A stretch of 64,000 bases of DNA from the NCBI GenBank assembly GCA_902729315.2, contig LR746268.1:1667501-1731500 (forward strand), read 5' to 3'. Origin of the DNA: Spirodela intermedia. Taxonomy: Eukaryota; Streptophyta; Magnoliopsida; Alismatales; Araceae. Positions within the stretch are counted from its first letter, which is position 1; the number at the start of each line of letters is the position of its first letter. Position numbers and translations under genes: made by a program. Shown here in pieces: positions 46,564 to 59,194 of this stretch. The notes under the pieces are model-generated. The model saw only the letters and a list, made by a program, of their open reading frames with translations. It was not told the DNA's origin and did no database searches.

Positions 46564-49500
46564 CTAGAAAGAACCCAGCTTGAGAGATACGTCGAAGCTG
46601 TTTCCGTCACACTCCAGAGGGCCTCCTCCTGAGGATCCGACGGCGGCGGCGAACGGCCCACAAGGCGGTGACGGCGGCCGCGGGCCGCCTTCCTGTGGGG
46701 CGTCCCCAAAAGTCAAAGCCCGGGCCCTTTCATCGCCCTTTATCGTCATCATCTCCGCCACCTGCACCAATCAGAGAGCAGGTGAAGGGAGGCTTGAGGC
46801 GGCAAGGGAGAAGAGGAGGAGAGCCCTTTACTTGCTGCTTTAGCAGTTCATTCTGCTCCACCAGCCGGTCGCCCTGTGGATGTAAACGGATCATCAGCAG
46901 AAAAATTTTACGTTCTTTGCTGTTCTACGTTCAGGTGACTCCGTCATTGGGCTTTCTAGATTGTTTTCTTGAACAGTGATCAGTAATTTACATCAAGTCT
47001 AAAGTGAGAAAGATTATAATTATAATGAATGGTGATAGTTATTTACACGTATCTATCACATATGCATGGCGATGAATATTCTTGCGAAGCAGGAGATGGA
47101 CGAAAGAGTTGAGTTCCAGACCTTCTGCTGGAGCTGCCTGATCTCTTCCATAATTTTCTCACCCTAAAAATGCAGCGGGGAAGGGTTCAGTCGGGCGTGA
47201 TTGGAGCAAAATCGTTTGGATCATTCTGGGGGGATCAGTCGGGTCTGTACCTTTCGTTCTATCACACGCCGGAGTGCTGCCTCGAGTATTCCTTCTATCT
47301 GCACCAGGTTACTTGATGCTAGTCCTTGCAGACCCTCTCCTCTCAGCTGCCTGCAGTTTGTGGTGGTTCACTTTGTGTAACTTAAGTTCGCAAGGCTAGT
47401 AGAGAGCGAGGGAGAGAGAGAGAGAGAGGCAAACCTCAGGAGCTTTTTGTTATCAGCGATCTCCTTCCTTAGTCTTGCACTGCTGACGCCCTCTGTCTGT
47501 AAGAAGAGAACAGATGATTGGTCATGGTTTTGGTGACTGGGGCTGGAATCCACCAGAGAGAGAAAATAAACTGTGATAGTTCTTTAGCGATTGCAAATAT
47601 ATTTATCAATAGACAAGTGAATTTATGAAGAAAATTGGTGGTTTGTCAATGGAATCAGAAGGGTGAACTATCATGAAATATGCAGCGATGGTTTGAGACT
47701 GAGGCGCATGGCTATCTGAATATATAGACATCATGAAAATAGAAAAAAAAAACTCGAGATTTTCACTGCAACATACTTCCGATTGGAAGGCAAATATCTG
47801 ATGAATTCTCAAAATGAAACAAAAGTCGGACTTCAAGCACCGTCCCGTTCTAGAGCTTTTCCATTGGGAGACACATCTTTCTGAGATTATATCCACTGGC
47901 CACAAAATGGTCTCTTTCTCCATACGTTCCGATTCGCACGAATTTCTACCCCATATCTAGATCTATTCTAATCATTTCACAGTAAGTGTCGCGAAGGAAC
48001 TTTGGTGTACTTAAAATAGCAAGTGCCCATATTTTTTCCACCATAGAGCATTGTTAGTCACTAACAGCATTGAGACTTGGAAACTTTTCCGTTTGCATAA
48101 CTCCCAACTTCATTACCAACTATAGTCCTTGGACCTTAGCTATTGATACCAGGATCTAAGCTACTGAAATATCGCATGATCAATGAGGATCATAATGTCT
48201 TACCGAGTCAGGAGCTGGCTGAGAATGTTTCCTCGCATTCTTTGGATGCCAAATATATTTTCCAAAAATCTCCATCATGTTACTAGAAAGGGAAAAGTAT
48301 AATATAAGCATTAGTTTGAGGAAAAAAATTACAGCCTTATCCATCACAGTATAAGCAACCATAATCTAGGCTTGTTCTTTTATCTATATAGTTAACTTTG
48401 ATTCTAATTACGAAAAAATTAGTCTGCATGGAGTGCAAAAGCGGGCACGAGCACAGCCTTATTTCATCAAAAATTTCCATCCATGTTTTCCAAGAATAAA
48501 GAACAATACTATTCAACATTGACTCCCTCTTGGCTTTGAGTTGGGCAATCTAATTTCCTGAAAGAAGTGATGCTGATGACCCCTTTTCTAATCATGATTT
48601 GTTTGAATGATAGGTTTTTCACAAGTGAAGTAGCCAGTTTAAAGGTGTATTCTTGTGTGGTTGTTGGTAAAGAAATGCTGTTGTTGTTACTGCTGGTGCT
48701 GTTACAGTTAGTAGGTTTACAGGCGAAGGATGTCTCGTGAAACATAATTTGGTCAGAACCAACATGCGTCACAGAATAAATTAAAATAGCGTGGAAAATG
48801 AGTATAATGATCTGAGAAAGAAGAGTGTTTCTTTTGAGATCTTCAAAAATTAAATTGAACTTCGGAAAACGTATGATAATCCAATCCTGCCAGGATTGGT
48901 TTTTAAAAAAAAATGTACGCCTTCTTTCCTGATTGGGAATTATGTTAAGATTCTCTATTTTAGAATCATGCAAATAATTTAATTTTTCGAGTTTTGGGTT
49001 TTAAGATATAACTAATTATTTTTGCAAAATTCATACCTTCGAAATAAGTTCAAAGGCTCTCCACTGACCTTGATTTTATCTCACTCCAAGTCTCTTCAAT
49101 TCAGAACTTGTTTTAAAGGGTTTGGAGTATGGAAATCCACTTTGGTTGTGAAGCTTTAACCATTTGATACCGATGTATCATACAAAAATTAATCCTCAGC
49201 TTTACTCAATTGTGAACATCAGCTATCCATTTATTATTGTAACTTTTAGAACTTTTAAAATTGATATGAACCAAAATGAGAGTCACCAGTCAGCCTATGA
49301 AGTCTAAAGACTATTTGTACTTGAGGCTATAAATCTTGAAATTTATGAAAGATCTATTACATGAGATTTTAAGCTCATGTTACCCAACTTTGTGAAGCTC
49401 ATCGTCAAATATGTTTCATGACAAAGTATGAAAAATCTTGAAACTATGTAACCCAACTATGTGGAGGCTTAATCCTTTGGTATTGTTCCATTTTTGTTGT

Positions 49501-52500
49501 GGTTTGAAGCCTTAATCTATAAAGGAAAAACAGGGTTTCATTCAGGTTAGTACCTATGGCCTAATGCGTGGATCATTTAGTGCAAGTTTGATGCTTCTAA
49601 TCATTGACCAGGAATAGTCATACAGATTCAAATACTATTTTACTTTCTCTTTTATGTTATTTCCCAGGTATATTTACGCTTTTAATTTTCGTGCCTTTAA
49701 TGTATTTCAAGTTTCTTGAAAAAATTACTGTTCCCGGTTACTCTGGGTGGACCTTACGTTAATGTTAACTCCTCCAGCATGTTAAAGTGCGGAATGTGAA
49801 TAGAGTAGTTTGAAAATAAACGTATCTAAAAGTAGATTATCATTGAGTAATTATAATCGACTGAATGAAGGAGGACTTTCAGGACTGGGCAAAATATATA
49901 ACGCCACAACAAAGAGATGCAAATAAGCCAAGAGACCAAACGAGACTCTCATTTAGAGCATATAACAATAGATAATCCGTTTCCACAAAAAAATATGAAA
50001 TCAAGATTCAATTGATATGCCAGGTTCCCTTGAAGATTTCCTCTAAAATCACTCAACAATCTACCTGTAAATCTCTCAGCCGTCATCAAAAGCAAGATAC
50101 ATGAGATCTCACTAGAGTTTCTAAGCTACTATTTATTTTTATTTTAAAGAAAATATTCTGTGAAATCTCATCAAAGTAGATTTATGGCCCTTAAATGACC
50201 TATATCGTGAGCCATAGCAGAAGAAAAAAAATATATGATTAGTGGCATCTAAACTTTTGATGTATGGAATGTGCATGATTCCTAAGGTGTCGATAGCCTA
50301 CCATACTAGTTTGAGAAAAACAACTGGTTGAATATCACTTGTTAGTTTCTCATATTGCAGCTTTCTGAGTTGAACAAATGGTTTAAGAGTTAGCATGCCA
50401 CCTTCGGGATTTTCTTGATATTTTTTTTCCTATATTTAATGATGTCCAATGGGAATCAAAGAGTAAAATTATCAAAATCCTGTGCATGAGAAAGAAGTAA
50501 AAAATGAAAAGATGCATCATCACAGCATGAAAGGGTAATTATGATTCTTCATCAATCTCATCTAAAGAAGAAATTAAGATGAAAGTAGACTCATTGGCAT
50601 ACAAAGATGGGGTTCACTATCTAGATTCCCTATGTTACTATGAAGATGAATTTAATGATTTTTTTATAATTAAAAAAATGAAAATTTAAATATATTTTCA
50701 TATTTGGATTAAAAGTTTTAAATTATAAGTGCATTGTATTTTCATGATTTTTGGATGGTGGACCAAGGTTATATGTTTGTCAAACAAAAAAGTAAACTGA
50801 TGGTGGTCCCTTTTTAAACTATTGCATCTTTTTATTAATGAGTTTACAAACGAAAGAAATAACTATTGTTTTGACTTTACACTGATTCAAAGTGAATATC
50901 TATGTGATTTCCTTCTTTTAGTGGAGTTCGTGCGATCTAAAGAAAGTTCCAATATATATTAAAGTTTGACATTAATTTTGCCTTGTCTTTCTGCACTAGT
51001 TAATGGCATCAAATAAAAACATGTTCACAATCCTTATGAAAGATTTGTGGCTTTGATTGCTGACATGAAGAAATATGGACCAAGAAAAAAATGAAATGAC
51101 CTTACATAGTTTAAGCTACTTTTAAAATTTTGGCATAATTTAAAATCCTTACCCTGAAAGGACTTTTACAATAGTTAGCCATTAAGGTGACACTATTTTC
51201 TTAGATTCTCACTTTTGTTGATGTTGATATATTTTTTCTTACAGAAAATGCATGGCCATTTATTTCTACAGTGATCATTGATATTGTTGTGTTCCAAGTG
51301 GAGACATATTTTCATACTTTTATGATGAAAGGAATTGAACTTTCTGATATAAGATTCAAATTTAAAAGAAGATGCTATCATTTCATAACAGGATGATGAA
51401 AAATAAAATAAAATTAAAGTTAAATATAATATATATATATATATATTAAATTTTCACTAAGAAAATGATATCTTACCATTGTATCTGATAAAATCTAGGA
51501 AGAACAAATCCTAGAGAAACTACAACTACTTGATAATCTATATATTTTAAAAGATTGAATATGCATGTGGTCACTTATTTTATTCAATGGTATCATCTCA
51601 TAAAATGAAGTATATCTCATCCCTTGTTTGCATTGTGGGACATATGATGAGAGCTAATTATTGAATTTCAAGCACCTGTAAAAATATGGATATAAATTTT
51701 TCTTTAATTTATCATTTAATGCCTTTTTATCCACTGATTCAAGTGCATAATTTTTATTTATTAAACTTTGATTCAATGAAAATTTTCGGTCAGAACCTTG
51801 GAAGACATAACCTGCTACTGAAAAAAACATAGTTAAATTCGCAAGGTATTTTTTGGGTGGTCCATAATTGATTGAATCAGATCAGGCTCATTAAGCATAT
51901 GGAAATCTTAAATTTGACTAGTAGAGTTTTGAGAAAGCTTTTCACTTTGTGGGCCTTGCTGTTGAAAGTATATTTAAATTCCCAAGGCAGTTTTTAAGTG
52001 TGAATGTGACAGTGTATTGAAGGATAGTAGCTGTGTGGTAAAAGTGGAGTTCTTAAGGTAGACATTGTGAGTTCTAAGGAACTTGTTCACTTGATAGGGG
52101 ATAAAAAGTCTTTGGTGCTTTATTGATCAATGTGTTGATGCCACACTTTTAAATTCATGTGAGGGAATACTTTTTAAATTTTTTTCCTAATATGATGGGA
52201 TTAAATTACAAAATTTCTAGTATAGAAAATGGAAAAGATTAGTGTTTGAAAAATGAGTCATGTCCCTAGGAATAATGAGGAAGCCAATAAATGAACCACA
52301 TAACAAAGAGAAGCTTGAGAACATTGTATATTTAAAATTATAATAAATAAGGACGAGATAATAAATAATAAAACTATTTTTTAATTTATGTAAGATATTT
52401 TTTGAAATTTAAAAATTTATATTGCTGGTGAAAAATCCAAATATGATGAGAGTTTTTAAATATAAGGTTTAAAAATATTTAACTTCTATTAATGCACAAA

Positions 52501-54790
52501 TCTGCTCTTTTACTCTTCCCGATGTAGAGGTATCTTTTTTGTAAATCATCATTCAACACAAAGGCAACTAAAGTACATCTTCATTGGTAAATATATAAAC
52601 TAATTAGTAAGGTATAATCATCTAACAAACATAAATAAACTCCTAAAATAGAATCATAAATATTTTTCTTATTTTTTACACAAATCGAACATACTAAACA
52701 TTAATAATTTATTCTCATTCTTAATATCTCATTATTCCATCTAAATTTCATGTTATATCTAAGATCACATCAATATTTTTCTTAGAAAATTTAATTTCAA
52801 AATACACATTCTATTATGGTATTTGTATAAATATACTATGGATGTTGTGAATAAACTACTTTGAAAAACTGATTAACTAGTTTCAAACTGTTTGGATAAT
52901 TAGATTATGATGCTTATTTATGGTGTCGAAGTCACCTTTTTTTGTAAATGTGAAACTTAATTTATAGTAAAAATTAATATCAAATATTATTTAAGAATTT
53001 CAACTTCGATATGTCTAAAACAAATAATATACGAATTACTTTTTAAAATATTATTATTTGACATTTCAATAATTGTTTACATATACTTTATTTTTTTAGA
53101 TGGTGATAATTACATTTTTGTTGTGATAAGGTATCATTATAAATTACATTGGAAATTAACGCCCTGAATCTTATAGCTTATAGAATAAACTAAGCATCAA
53201 AGCCATTTCATGGTTCTCAATGGTTCAGCATTTTTCTTTCTAATATAAATAAATAAAAATATGTTTTTGTATAAGCTAGCAATAATGAAAGTATTTAGTT
53301 CCAAACTCATGTATAAAATGTATCCTAGAAGTAAAATCATTGCAGTGAATAAAACAATCACATTTGAGAAAGAAATCCGTAGGCATATCACTGGGAAAAA
53401 GTTGAATAAGAGTATATAAAATGATCTCCAACATTCTCCTAAGGGTGTATTAGGTACTTGGGATATTTTCTAACTAACTTTCAACAAGAGACATTTAAGA
53501 CACTAGAATTACATACACATGTCCATCTTAGTTTTTTGGCATACCCAGGGCAAGTTACAATTTATGTCCACAAAACCTAGCCATTCTATTACCGATAAAG
53601 GGCACTAGATATTTCCTACTGTTAGATATATATCCTCTAGTTTGACCTTTCCCTTCAATGTCCTTTCCTTAGATCTATATTTAAATGTATCAGAGCTAGG
53701 TATTTATAGAATCAATGAATAAACAGCACTATAACCTGATGTTTACAAATCTAATATCCTACACAACTCAAATAAATCAAAACACTTTGTTATAGTGTGT
53801 ATAAGCTTAAACCTAGTAAAGAAAGATTTTCCTTTGTGAAAAATTGCCTTTAAAATAATGTTTTGTGTAAATATAAAATCTCCATCACACTAATGCCAGA
53901 AGAGAAACTAGGCCTAAGGTTACCTTCTCTAGCTTGAAACATAATTTAGGTGAATTGTGAAGAAAGCACAATCCATCATCATTTATTATATAAAAAACAA
54001 AAAATTGCAATGAATATATATATAGATAATTAGAAATGTATAGGTAAATGAGCAGAATGAGTCCACGATTTTCTACCCAAACAATTTTCAGTGCACAATT
54101 TGTCATCATAATTGTGAATCCACAACTTTGCACTGAATTAATTTTCAATACAAAATCTTGTAGCAAAATTGAACTATTAGTTGAAGAAACTGGTCAATAA
54201 TGAGTAGAGTTTAAGTAAAAATTAATTATTTTATAATGAGAAGCATAAAATCATTGTCAAGTTGGAGACACTATTTATTACACATTCAACATTTTGTTGA
54301 TGAGAGAAAGGATTTATTGTGAGCATCCATCATGGGATTCAAAGTTATTGCATAAAATAATAATTTTCAGAATTAAATGAACCAATAAACATGAAAGTCC
54401 TCTTCTCTTCTTTAAACGACTGACAAAAGTTATTACAGTCGCTTTCTTATTGCTGGTCACATTTGCAGTTGGCATGTTTCCTTGGGACGAAAAATTTGTT
54501 TGGAGCTATCAATTGTGCGTGATCCGTAGTATTCAAGCTTTCAACTGACAAGATCTTATTGTTCCTAATAACCATGAAGTATTTTACACCCATGCCAGTT
54601 TGACTCAATGCTTGGATGAATGAATCGCACCAGCACGTAAATAATCTTCAATCCCATTCACAATTTAATGACAGATTATTCCAATTCCTTTTCCATGTAA
54701 GATAAGAGAATTTGATGAGGAGTAGGTGCCTGCCTTTTGGAGGGAAAAGAAACACATGTTTGATTCTATGTTGGCTGAATGTAATCTTAT

Positions 54791-54828
<38 letters not shown>

Positions 54829-55958
54829 CAGTTTTTCCGCGTTGGAAGACAAAATCCGGTCACTGGAAATACGATGTTGGCAAACGATGCTTGAAAACGA
54901 CATCTAATCACTAAGAAATTACGATACTCGGTCCATGTAGCTCATATTGACGACTAGAGTGCTGGATAGAGAATTCTGGGTCAGGAATAAATCCGATTCC
55001 CATTCTATCTGCTTTGGATAAACTCAAAACGATGATGATAAATGATAAACTATATTGATCACGACGACTAGGTGACAAGAGTGGCCTGAGTGCGTCTTCA
55101 TCGACTCGGAACTGTCAATGATTCTAGACGTCAAACTGGCCCCTGGTCTCCGGAAAACGAGTGCTATCTGGAGGCCTCTCAGTAGAACCTGCTACGGCCC
55201 AAAAACGCCGTCAGGTTTATTCCCGGGGCATCCTTTTCTGAAACAAATCCCTACGCAGTCCTGGAATTCTTTGTTTTGTGGGTGCCGTCCTTGGCTCTTC
55301 TGGTGTTCATATGTCAAGAAATCATCATAAAGAACACAAAAGAAACCGGAAGAATCTGGGGAAACATCGAGTTTGAAGATCGAAAAAAGCATGCCCTTGG
55401 CCTTTAGTCTCCTCCGGATCTCTCTTCTTCCATCTGAGACTTTGTTTTACTCTCTCTCCACGCACACAGCTCACTCTCCCTCGCCCTCTCCCTTTCCCTC
55501 ATACACCTATAGTAATATTACACTCCCTTGTTCATTATCATCGTAGTTCAGCTACCAAAGTGTGATAGTTAGTATCAGCAAGAGAGACCGTCATAGCATA
55601 GAGGCAGATGAGCTAGTGTTGATGATGAGTCATCTATATGTGTGTGTGTGTGTGTGTGTGTTGGGGGGGTGTAGAGAGAGAGAAAAGGCATACGATAAAC
55701 ATGTCTGCATCGAGAAGCGTGGACGCAAATCAAAGGAAGGTTAGTCAAGAGAAACACGAGGGAGGAGGGAGGGCACCTGGTGCTTGAAAACTCGTAGAGC
55801 TTGTTGGTGGAGGAGAAGACGATGAGCCCGACGTCCGCATCACAGAGGACTGCCAACTCGTGCGCCTTCTTGAAAAGACCCCTTCGCCGCTTGGAGAAGG
55901 TCACTTGTCTCGCAGCGATGTTCTCTATCTTCCTTATCTTAATCTTCTCCCTCGTCAT
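46564..55958 (-). CDS. SVP/StMADS11-like MIKC MADS-box transcription factor, 7 coding exons
   Basis: Coding exons on the minus strand are 55958-55777, 48282-48204, 47496-47435, 47350-47251, 47163-47122, 46873-46832 and 46761-46564 (182+79+62+100+42+42+198 = 705 nt, 234 residues). All introns are GT-AG and phases agree; 79, 62, 100, 42 and 42 nt is the usual MIKC exon pattern. The MADS domain (1-60) contains [20 protein letters not shown] and [11 protein letters not shown]. The I region (61-87) is unusual: [20 protein letters not shown]. The K domain (about 88-169) has [44 protein letters not shown] and [14 protein letters not shown]. The C-terminus ends [10 protein letters not shown], recalling the SLKLGL end of SVP proteins. 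Relatives repress flowering or control bud dormancy and meristem identity (family knowledge). Intron 1 is 7.49 kb, typical of a regulatory first intron. The divergent I region leaves function open; the gene is otherwise intact. Confidence 0.88.
54793..54827. repeat. (GA)n microsatellite in MADS intron 1
   Basis: About 17 AG units, 0.95 kb inside intron 1 of the minus-strand MADS gene; on the sense strand it reads CT, like the tract in intron 1 of the plus-strand paralogue. Confidence 0.95.
55638..55661. repeat. (GT)n microsatellite
   Basis: A run of about 12 TG units followed by GGGGGGG, 120-140 bp inside intron 1 on the minus strand of the MADS gene. It is purine/pyrimidine alternating DNA, a potential length polymorphism. 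Confidence 0.9.
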
Positions 55959-55986
55959 CCCGGACTCCCTTCCTCCAACACAGCGC

Positions 55987-56231
55987 CTGTGGATTAGAAG
56001 AGAGAATGATTGTCCCAAGAATTTATCAGGAAGGATCAGGAAAGGGGAGCGAACGAGAACAACGCACAAGAAGAGAGAATAAAATTAGGAGTCCACACTC
56101 CTCCAAGAATGACTCCGGCACATCGAGGACGGGTAGCGGGCGTTTCTGGAAGAATAACTCCACTGCCAATCCCGAACCCTAAAGTTTCCGAGAAGGAAAC
56201 CAACAGGACAGGAGAGAGGGAAAAAACTTAC
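55987..56231 (-). other. Probable leader intron of the minus-strand MADS gene
   Basis: On the minus strand GCAGG|GTAAGTTTTTTCCC at 56232/56231 is a near-perfect donor, and CTTCTAATCCACAG|GCGCTG at 55987/55986 is a good acceptor 28 nt before the ATG. The 245-bp interval would be a 5' UTR intron. This is prediction from consensus only. Confidence 0.55.
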
Positions 56232-56375
56232 CCTGCGAGGTCACCTCGATTCCCCTCTTTCGACTGGCCGCGGTCTTCGACTTGAAGATAGGTAACGGTT
56301 GGTTTCTCGCTTATTTCGGAGAGTGGGGATGTCGGGGTGCTTATTGCGTCCGCAGAAGCTCGGCCAATAGGGGAA

Positions 56376-56386
56376 GATACATATAC
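56376..56386 (-). promoter_or_regulatory. Candidate TATA box of the minus-strand MADS gene
   Basis: The minus strand reads AAAAGTATATGTATCTTCCC, with an inverted CCAAT (CTATTGGCC) just downstream. Transcription from here would produce a leader containing the predicted 5' UTR intron. The TATA match is imperfect. Confidence 0.35.
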
Positions 56387-58791
56387 TTTTGCTTTCCCTC
56401 CGAGTGTGTAGGATGCCTCGTCCAACCCGCCCGGCCACGGCAGTACTAGACAAGAAAGAAAATAATTCATGACGATAGGGGGACCCTAAAGAGATGACCG
56501 CCACCAAGTGACGAATCAGGTGACGTTGCTTGCCCTCACCCATTACACCCTTGGGCCATCTCCGTACGGCCAGTCTTTGTTAGATGCGCTCATCAGAGAG
56601 CCCTTGGATTGATGACCCTGCTCACGGGTTCAGTTTTTGGTCTCGCGGCGCCCACATGTTGGAGCTTTCCGAGTTAATCCTGTTTCTGATATAACAGACG
56701 GACACCCCCCCCTCTCAGTGCTTATCTTCGATGCGAGGATGAGCTGATTCCATTCCCATCAGTAATCGGTGGAAATAAACCTATTAGAAAGAAGCTGATC
56801 AGGAAGGAATGGGGCATGTTCCAAATAGGAGTACCTTCTTTGGATTATTGCCCAGAATCATAAGACCTACACTTTGATGTGCATGGAACTCCCAAGGAGG
56901 CTATTGAGTTCTGGGTGTAAGTCAGCGTCAATAGAGGTCTTTGGAATCTCGTGTTTATCTGTGTGTACAGCGTCTACCCATTGGTTTTCGAGTCTACCAA
57001 TCTTCCCTGGACAGACTCTTGTCTCCAGTATAATTACATGAAAAGGATTGACCAATTTAAAATTTCTAATATCGAGTTGACTTCGCTAAAAAGTTAGGAA
57101 ACCTCCCTTGGTCAATCGAAACCGGCGGGATGTGAAGATAATTACTTATGACCTCTTTTATTGTGTGCTGATTATATATCTCAATTTATAAGCATGGGAA
57201 ACGTTTTAGAAGACGTTGTGGACTGATTTCTTGTAGTCAACCACATCAACTTGGGTTCACGCTTTCTTAATGGGGATAGTGAGACATACGGAAGGAGAAC
57301 AGGGTTATATTGTTGACCTTTTCTTTTCAGAAAATGATTTAAGGGGCCCACATAACCCCAGCACGAATGGTGTAGACTATTATTCTCTCACGTCAGCGTT
57401 CACCAAATAGTATAAATACATTCCATTTAGGCATCTCATTGAGATTTCAACTTTCGGATAGGCTCGAGATGAGAAATATCTTCAGTGAATGTCGTCTAAG
57501 AGGAACTGACTCTTCTCGATCATGTTCCAGAAGAATCAAGGCGCATTGTCCTTTCTAAATTGGGAAATAGGATGCCATGGTTACATCTTTGGCATGTATA
57601 TTTCTAGTTATTAATCTCTGAATATTCTTCATGAATATTAGGTATTAGATTACTATCTTTGAGATCAAGTTTGAGTTCAACATTGGGGAGCATTCAGAGT
57701 TAGTGTTCTGTTTAGTAGACATCAAAGTTACGCATACTGTCCAATACAAACAATATTTTGCCTTTAAATAATTAGATTTTACTTATTTTCGTCTTTTATT
57801 TAATAAGATATATGATTTATACTGATATGAGGAGTATCGTATTTACATTTTTACGCAATTTCATTTGGTCAAAACAATCCGTACACAAGGGAACTGATAA
57901 AGAAGAGGCCACAAAGAACTATCTTCTCTCGTTCTTTTCTTAATTCGCATGGTCTATCTAGTGTGCCGGTCGAGCATGACTGATAAAAATCAAAGTTGAA
58001 ACCTTTCTAATAATATAAGCAATCTATCTTTTATTTGTCAGACACTACGGCGGACACAAGTGGAAAATTTCCTATTATTACTATCCTTACAGGGTCCCTC
58101 ACCCCATAGGGACAGCTACGAGGAGTCACATCAGCTGCTGCTGCTGCCAGTTAATAGCCGGCCCCTCTCCCCTCCACTATCCAAAACAATCAATCGCCGA
58201 TTGCGGCGCCTCAACCGTCCGATTTCCGTGGTGGGAAAGTAAAGAACTAAATGTCTCCCCTCTGCGGCAGGACGTCGCCCTCTTCATCGTCTGTAGTCGT
58301 CATCTGATGACGACGGCAGATGACGGTGAATCGGAGGCGTGGAAGAACTAAAATACATCATAAAAAATCTCACGTTGAACTGAATCAACCCACCCTCAGT
58401 CCTCCGCCGTGATCATCGGGACAGAAAACCTACCTCTTGGGTGATGGTGTTCACAAGCCTTGTCTGAACTCAGCCATGGTAGGACACAGTGTTCTCTGCG
58501 ATGGAATGGATAAGAAGACCAGTAAAATATAGCTCGCATGTTTTCTACGAAGATAGAACGGGGCTGTCTCTTTGAAATCTTTGGAGAGTGGATTTCTTCC
58601 TGAATCTGGAGACGATAAGCTGGCAGCTGGATCTATCGTCCACTTTAGCAAAGCGGGGAATGGATTCGAGAGTGCTTGATGGAGATACGGGCGCGGCAAT
58701 AGCCCCAAGTCAACGTCCCCGCCCACTAATTGCTCCCGATGTAAATCCCAGTTAGATAAAGCCACAGCCAAACTGGATAAGGACTACCCAC

Positions 58792-58834
<43 letters not shown>

Positions 58835-58953
58835 AAGTTTTCCCCGGGTTCCAGTCCCCAGGCATGAACAGGCTCCAGAACTCTGAACCCCAAGTCAGAG
58901 TCCTCACCGTATCATCAAAACCCCTTTCCTTCTCTCCCTATCTGTATCTCCAG

Positions 58954-58984
<31 letters not shown>
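56387..58984. other. Intergenic region between the divergent MADS genes
   Basis: No recognisable gene. Features seen are TATAAATA at 57411-57418 followed by a 29-codon ORF (57471), a 106-codon minus-strand ORF (58451-58771) without motifs, a (GA)n tract at 58802-58831 and a (CT)n tract at 58959-58985. It must contain the promoters of both MADS genes. Confidence 0.5.
58802..58831. repeat. (GA)n microsatellite
   Basis: About 15 GA units in the intergenic region between the MADS genes, paired with a (CT)n tract at 58959-58985 that could form a long imperfect hairpin with it. Confidence 0.95.
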
Positions 58985-58988
<4 letters not shown>

Positions 58989-58990
58989 AA
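58985..58990 (+). promoter_or_regulatory. Candidate TATA box of the plus-strand MADS gene
   Basis: CTCTCTATAAACAGCAGGGC places TATAAA directly after a (CT)n tract. Transcription would start near 59015, giving a long leader of about 0.9 kb to the MADS ATG unless a leader intron is removed. An acceptor-like TTAACAG|GTGC lies at about 59870-59877. Confidence 0.5.
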
Positions 58991-59044
58991 CAGCAGGGCA
59001 GCAGCTCAGACCGGCTTGGAATCCCCTGATCCCACATTGGCAAC

Positions 59045-59194
59045 ATGCCAGAAGTACAAGGAGCGCATCAGCTCGTGATCCTCAAACGTACAGCACCCGT
59101 TGAAGCAAAGATTCCAGATGCCCGCACAAAGGGGAAGGCTTACAGTTCCGAGCTTGTGGAGATCCAGACACGCCACGGAAGCGAGGAGGCTTAG
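59045..59194 (+). other. Small upstream ORF, 49 codons
   Basis: The first ATG after the candidate TATA box at 58985 opens a 49-codon frame beginning MPEVQGAHQLVILKRTAP and ending TRHGSEEA. It may be an upstream ORF in the MADS leader, a short independent gene, or a leader exon that only looks coding. I do not recognise the peptide. Confidence 0.25.

Larger units (their letters stand above)
48283..55776 (-). other. 7.5 kb first intron of the minus-strand MADS gene
   Basis: This AT-rich intron runs from donor CAG|GTGCCC (55776) to acceptor TTTCTAG (48283). It holds a (TA)n run at 51430-51448, a (GA)n tract at 54793-54827, and (GT)n plus a G7 run near 55638-55669 close to exon 1. A 154-codon minus-strand ORF (48509-48973) has no recognisable domain. 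I see no transposon protein in it, so the length is not explained by a recent coding element. Confidence 0.65.
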
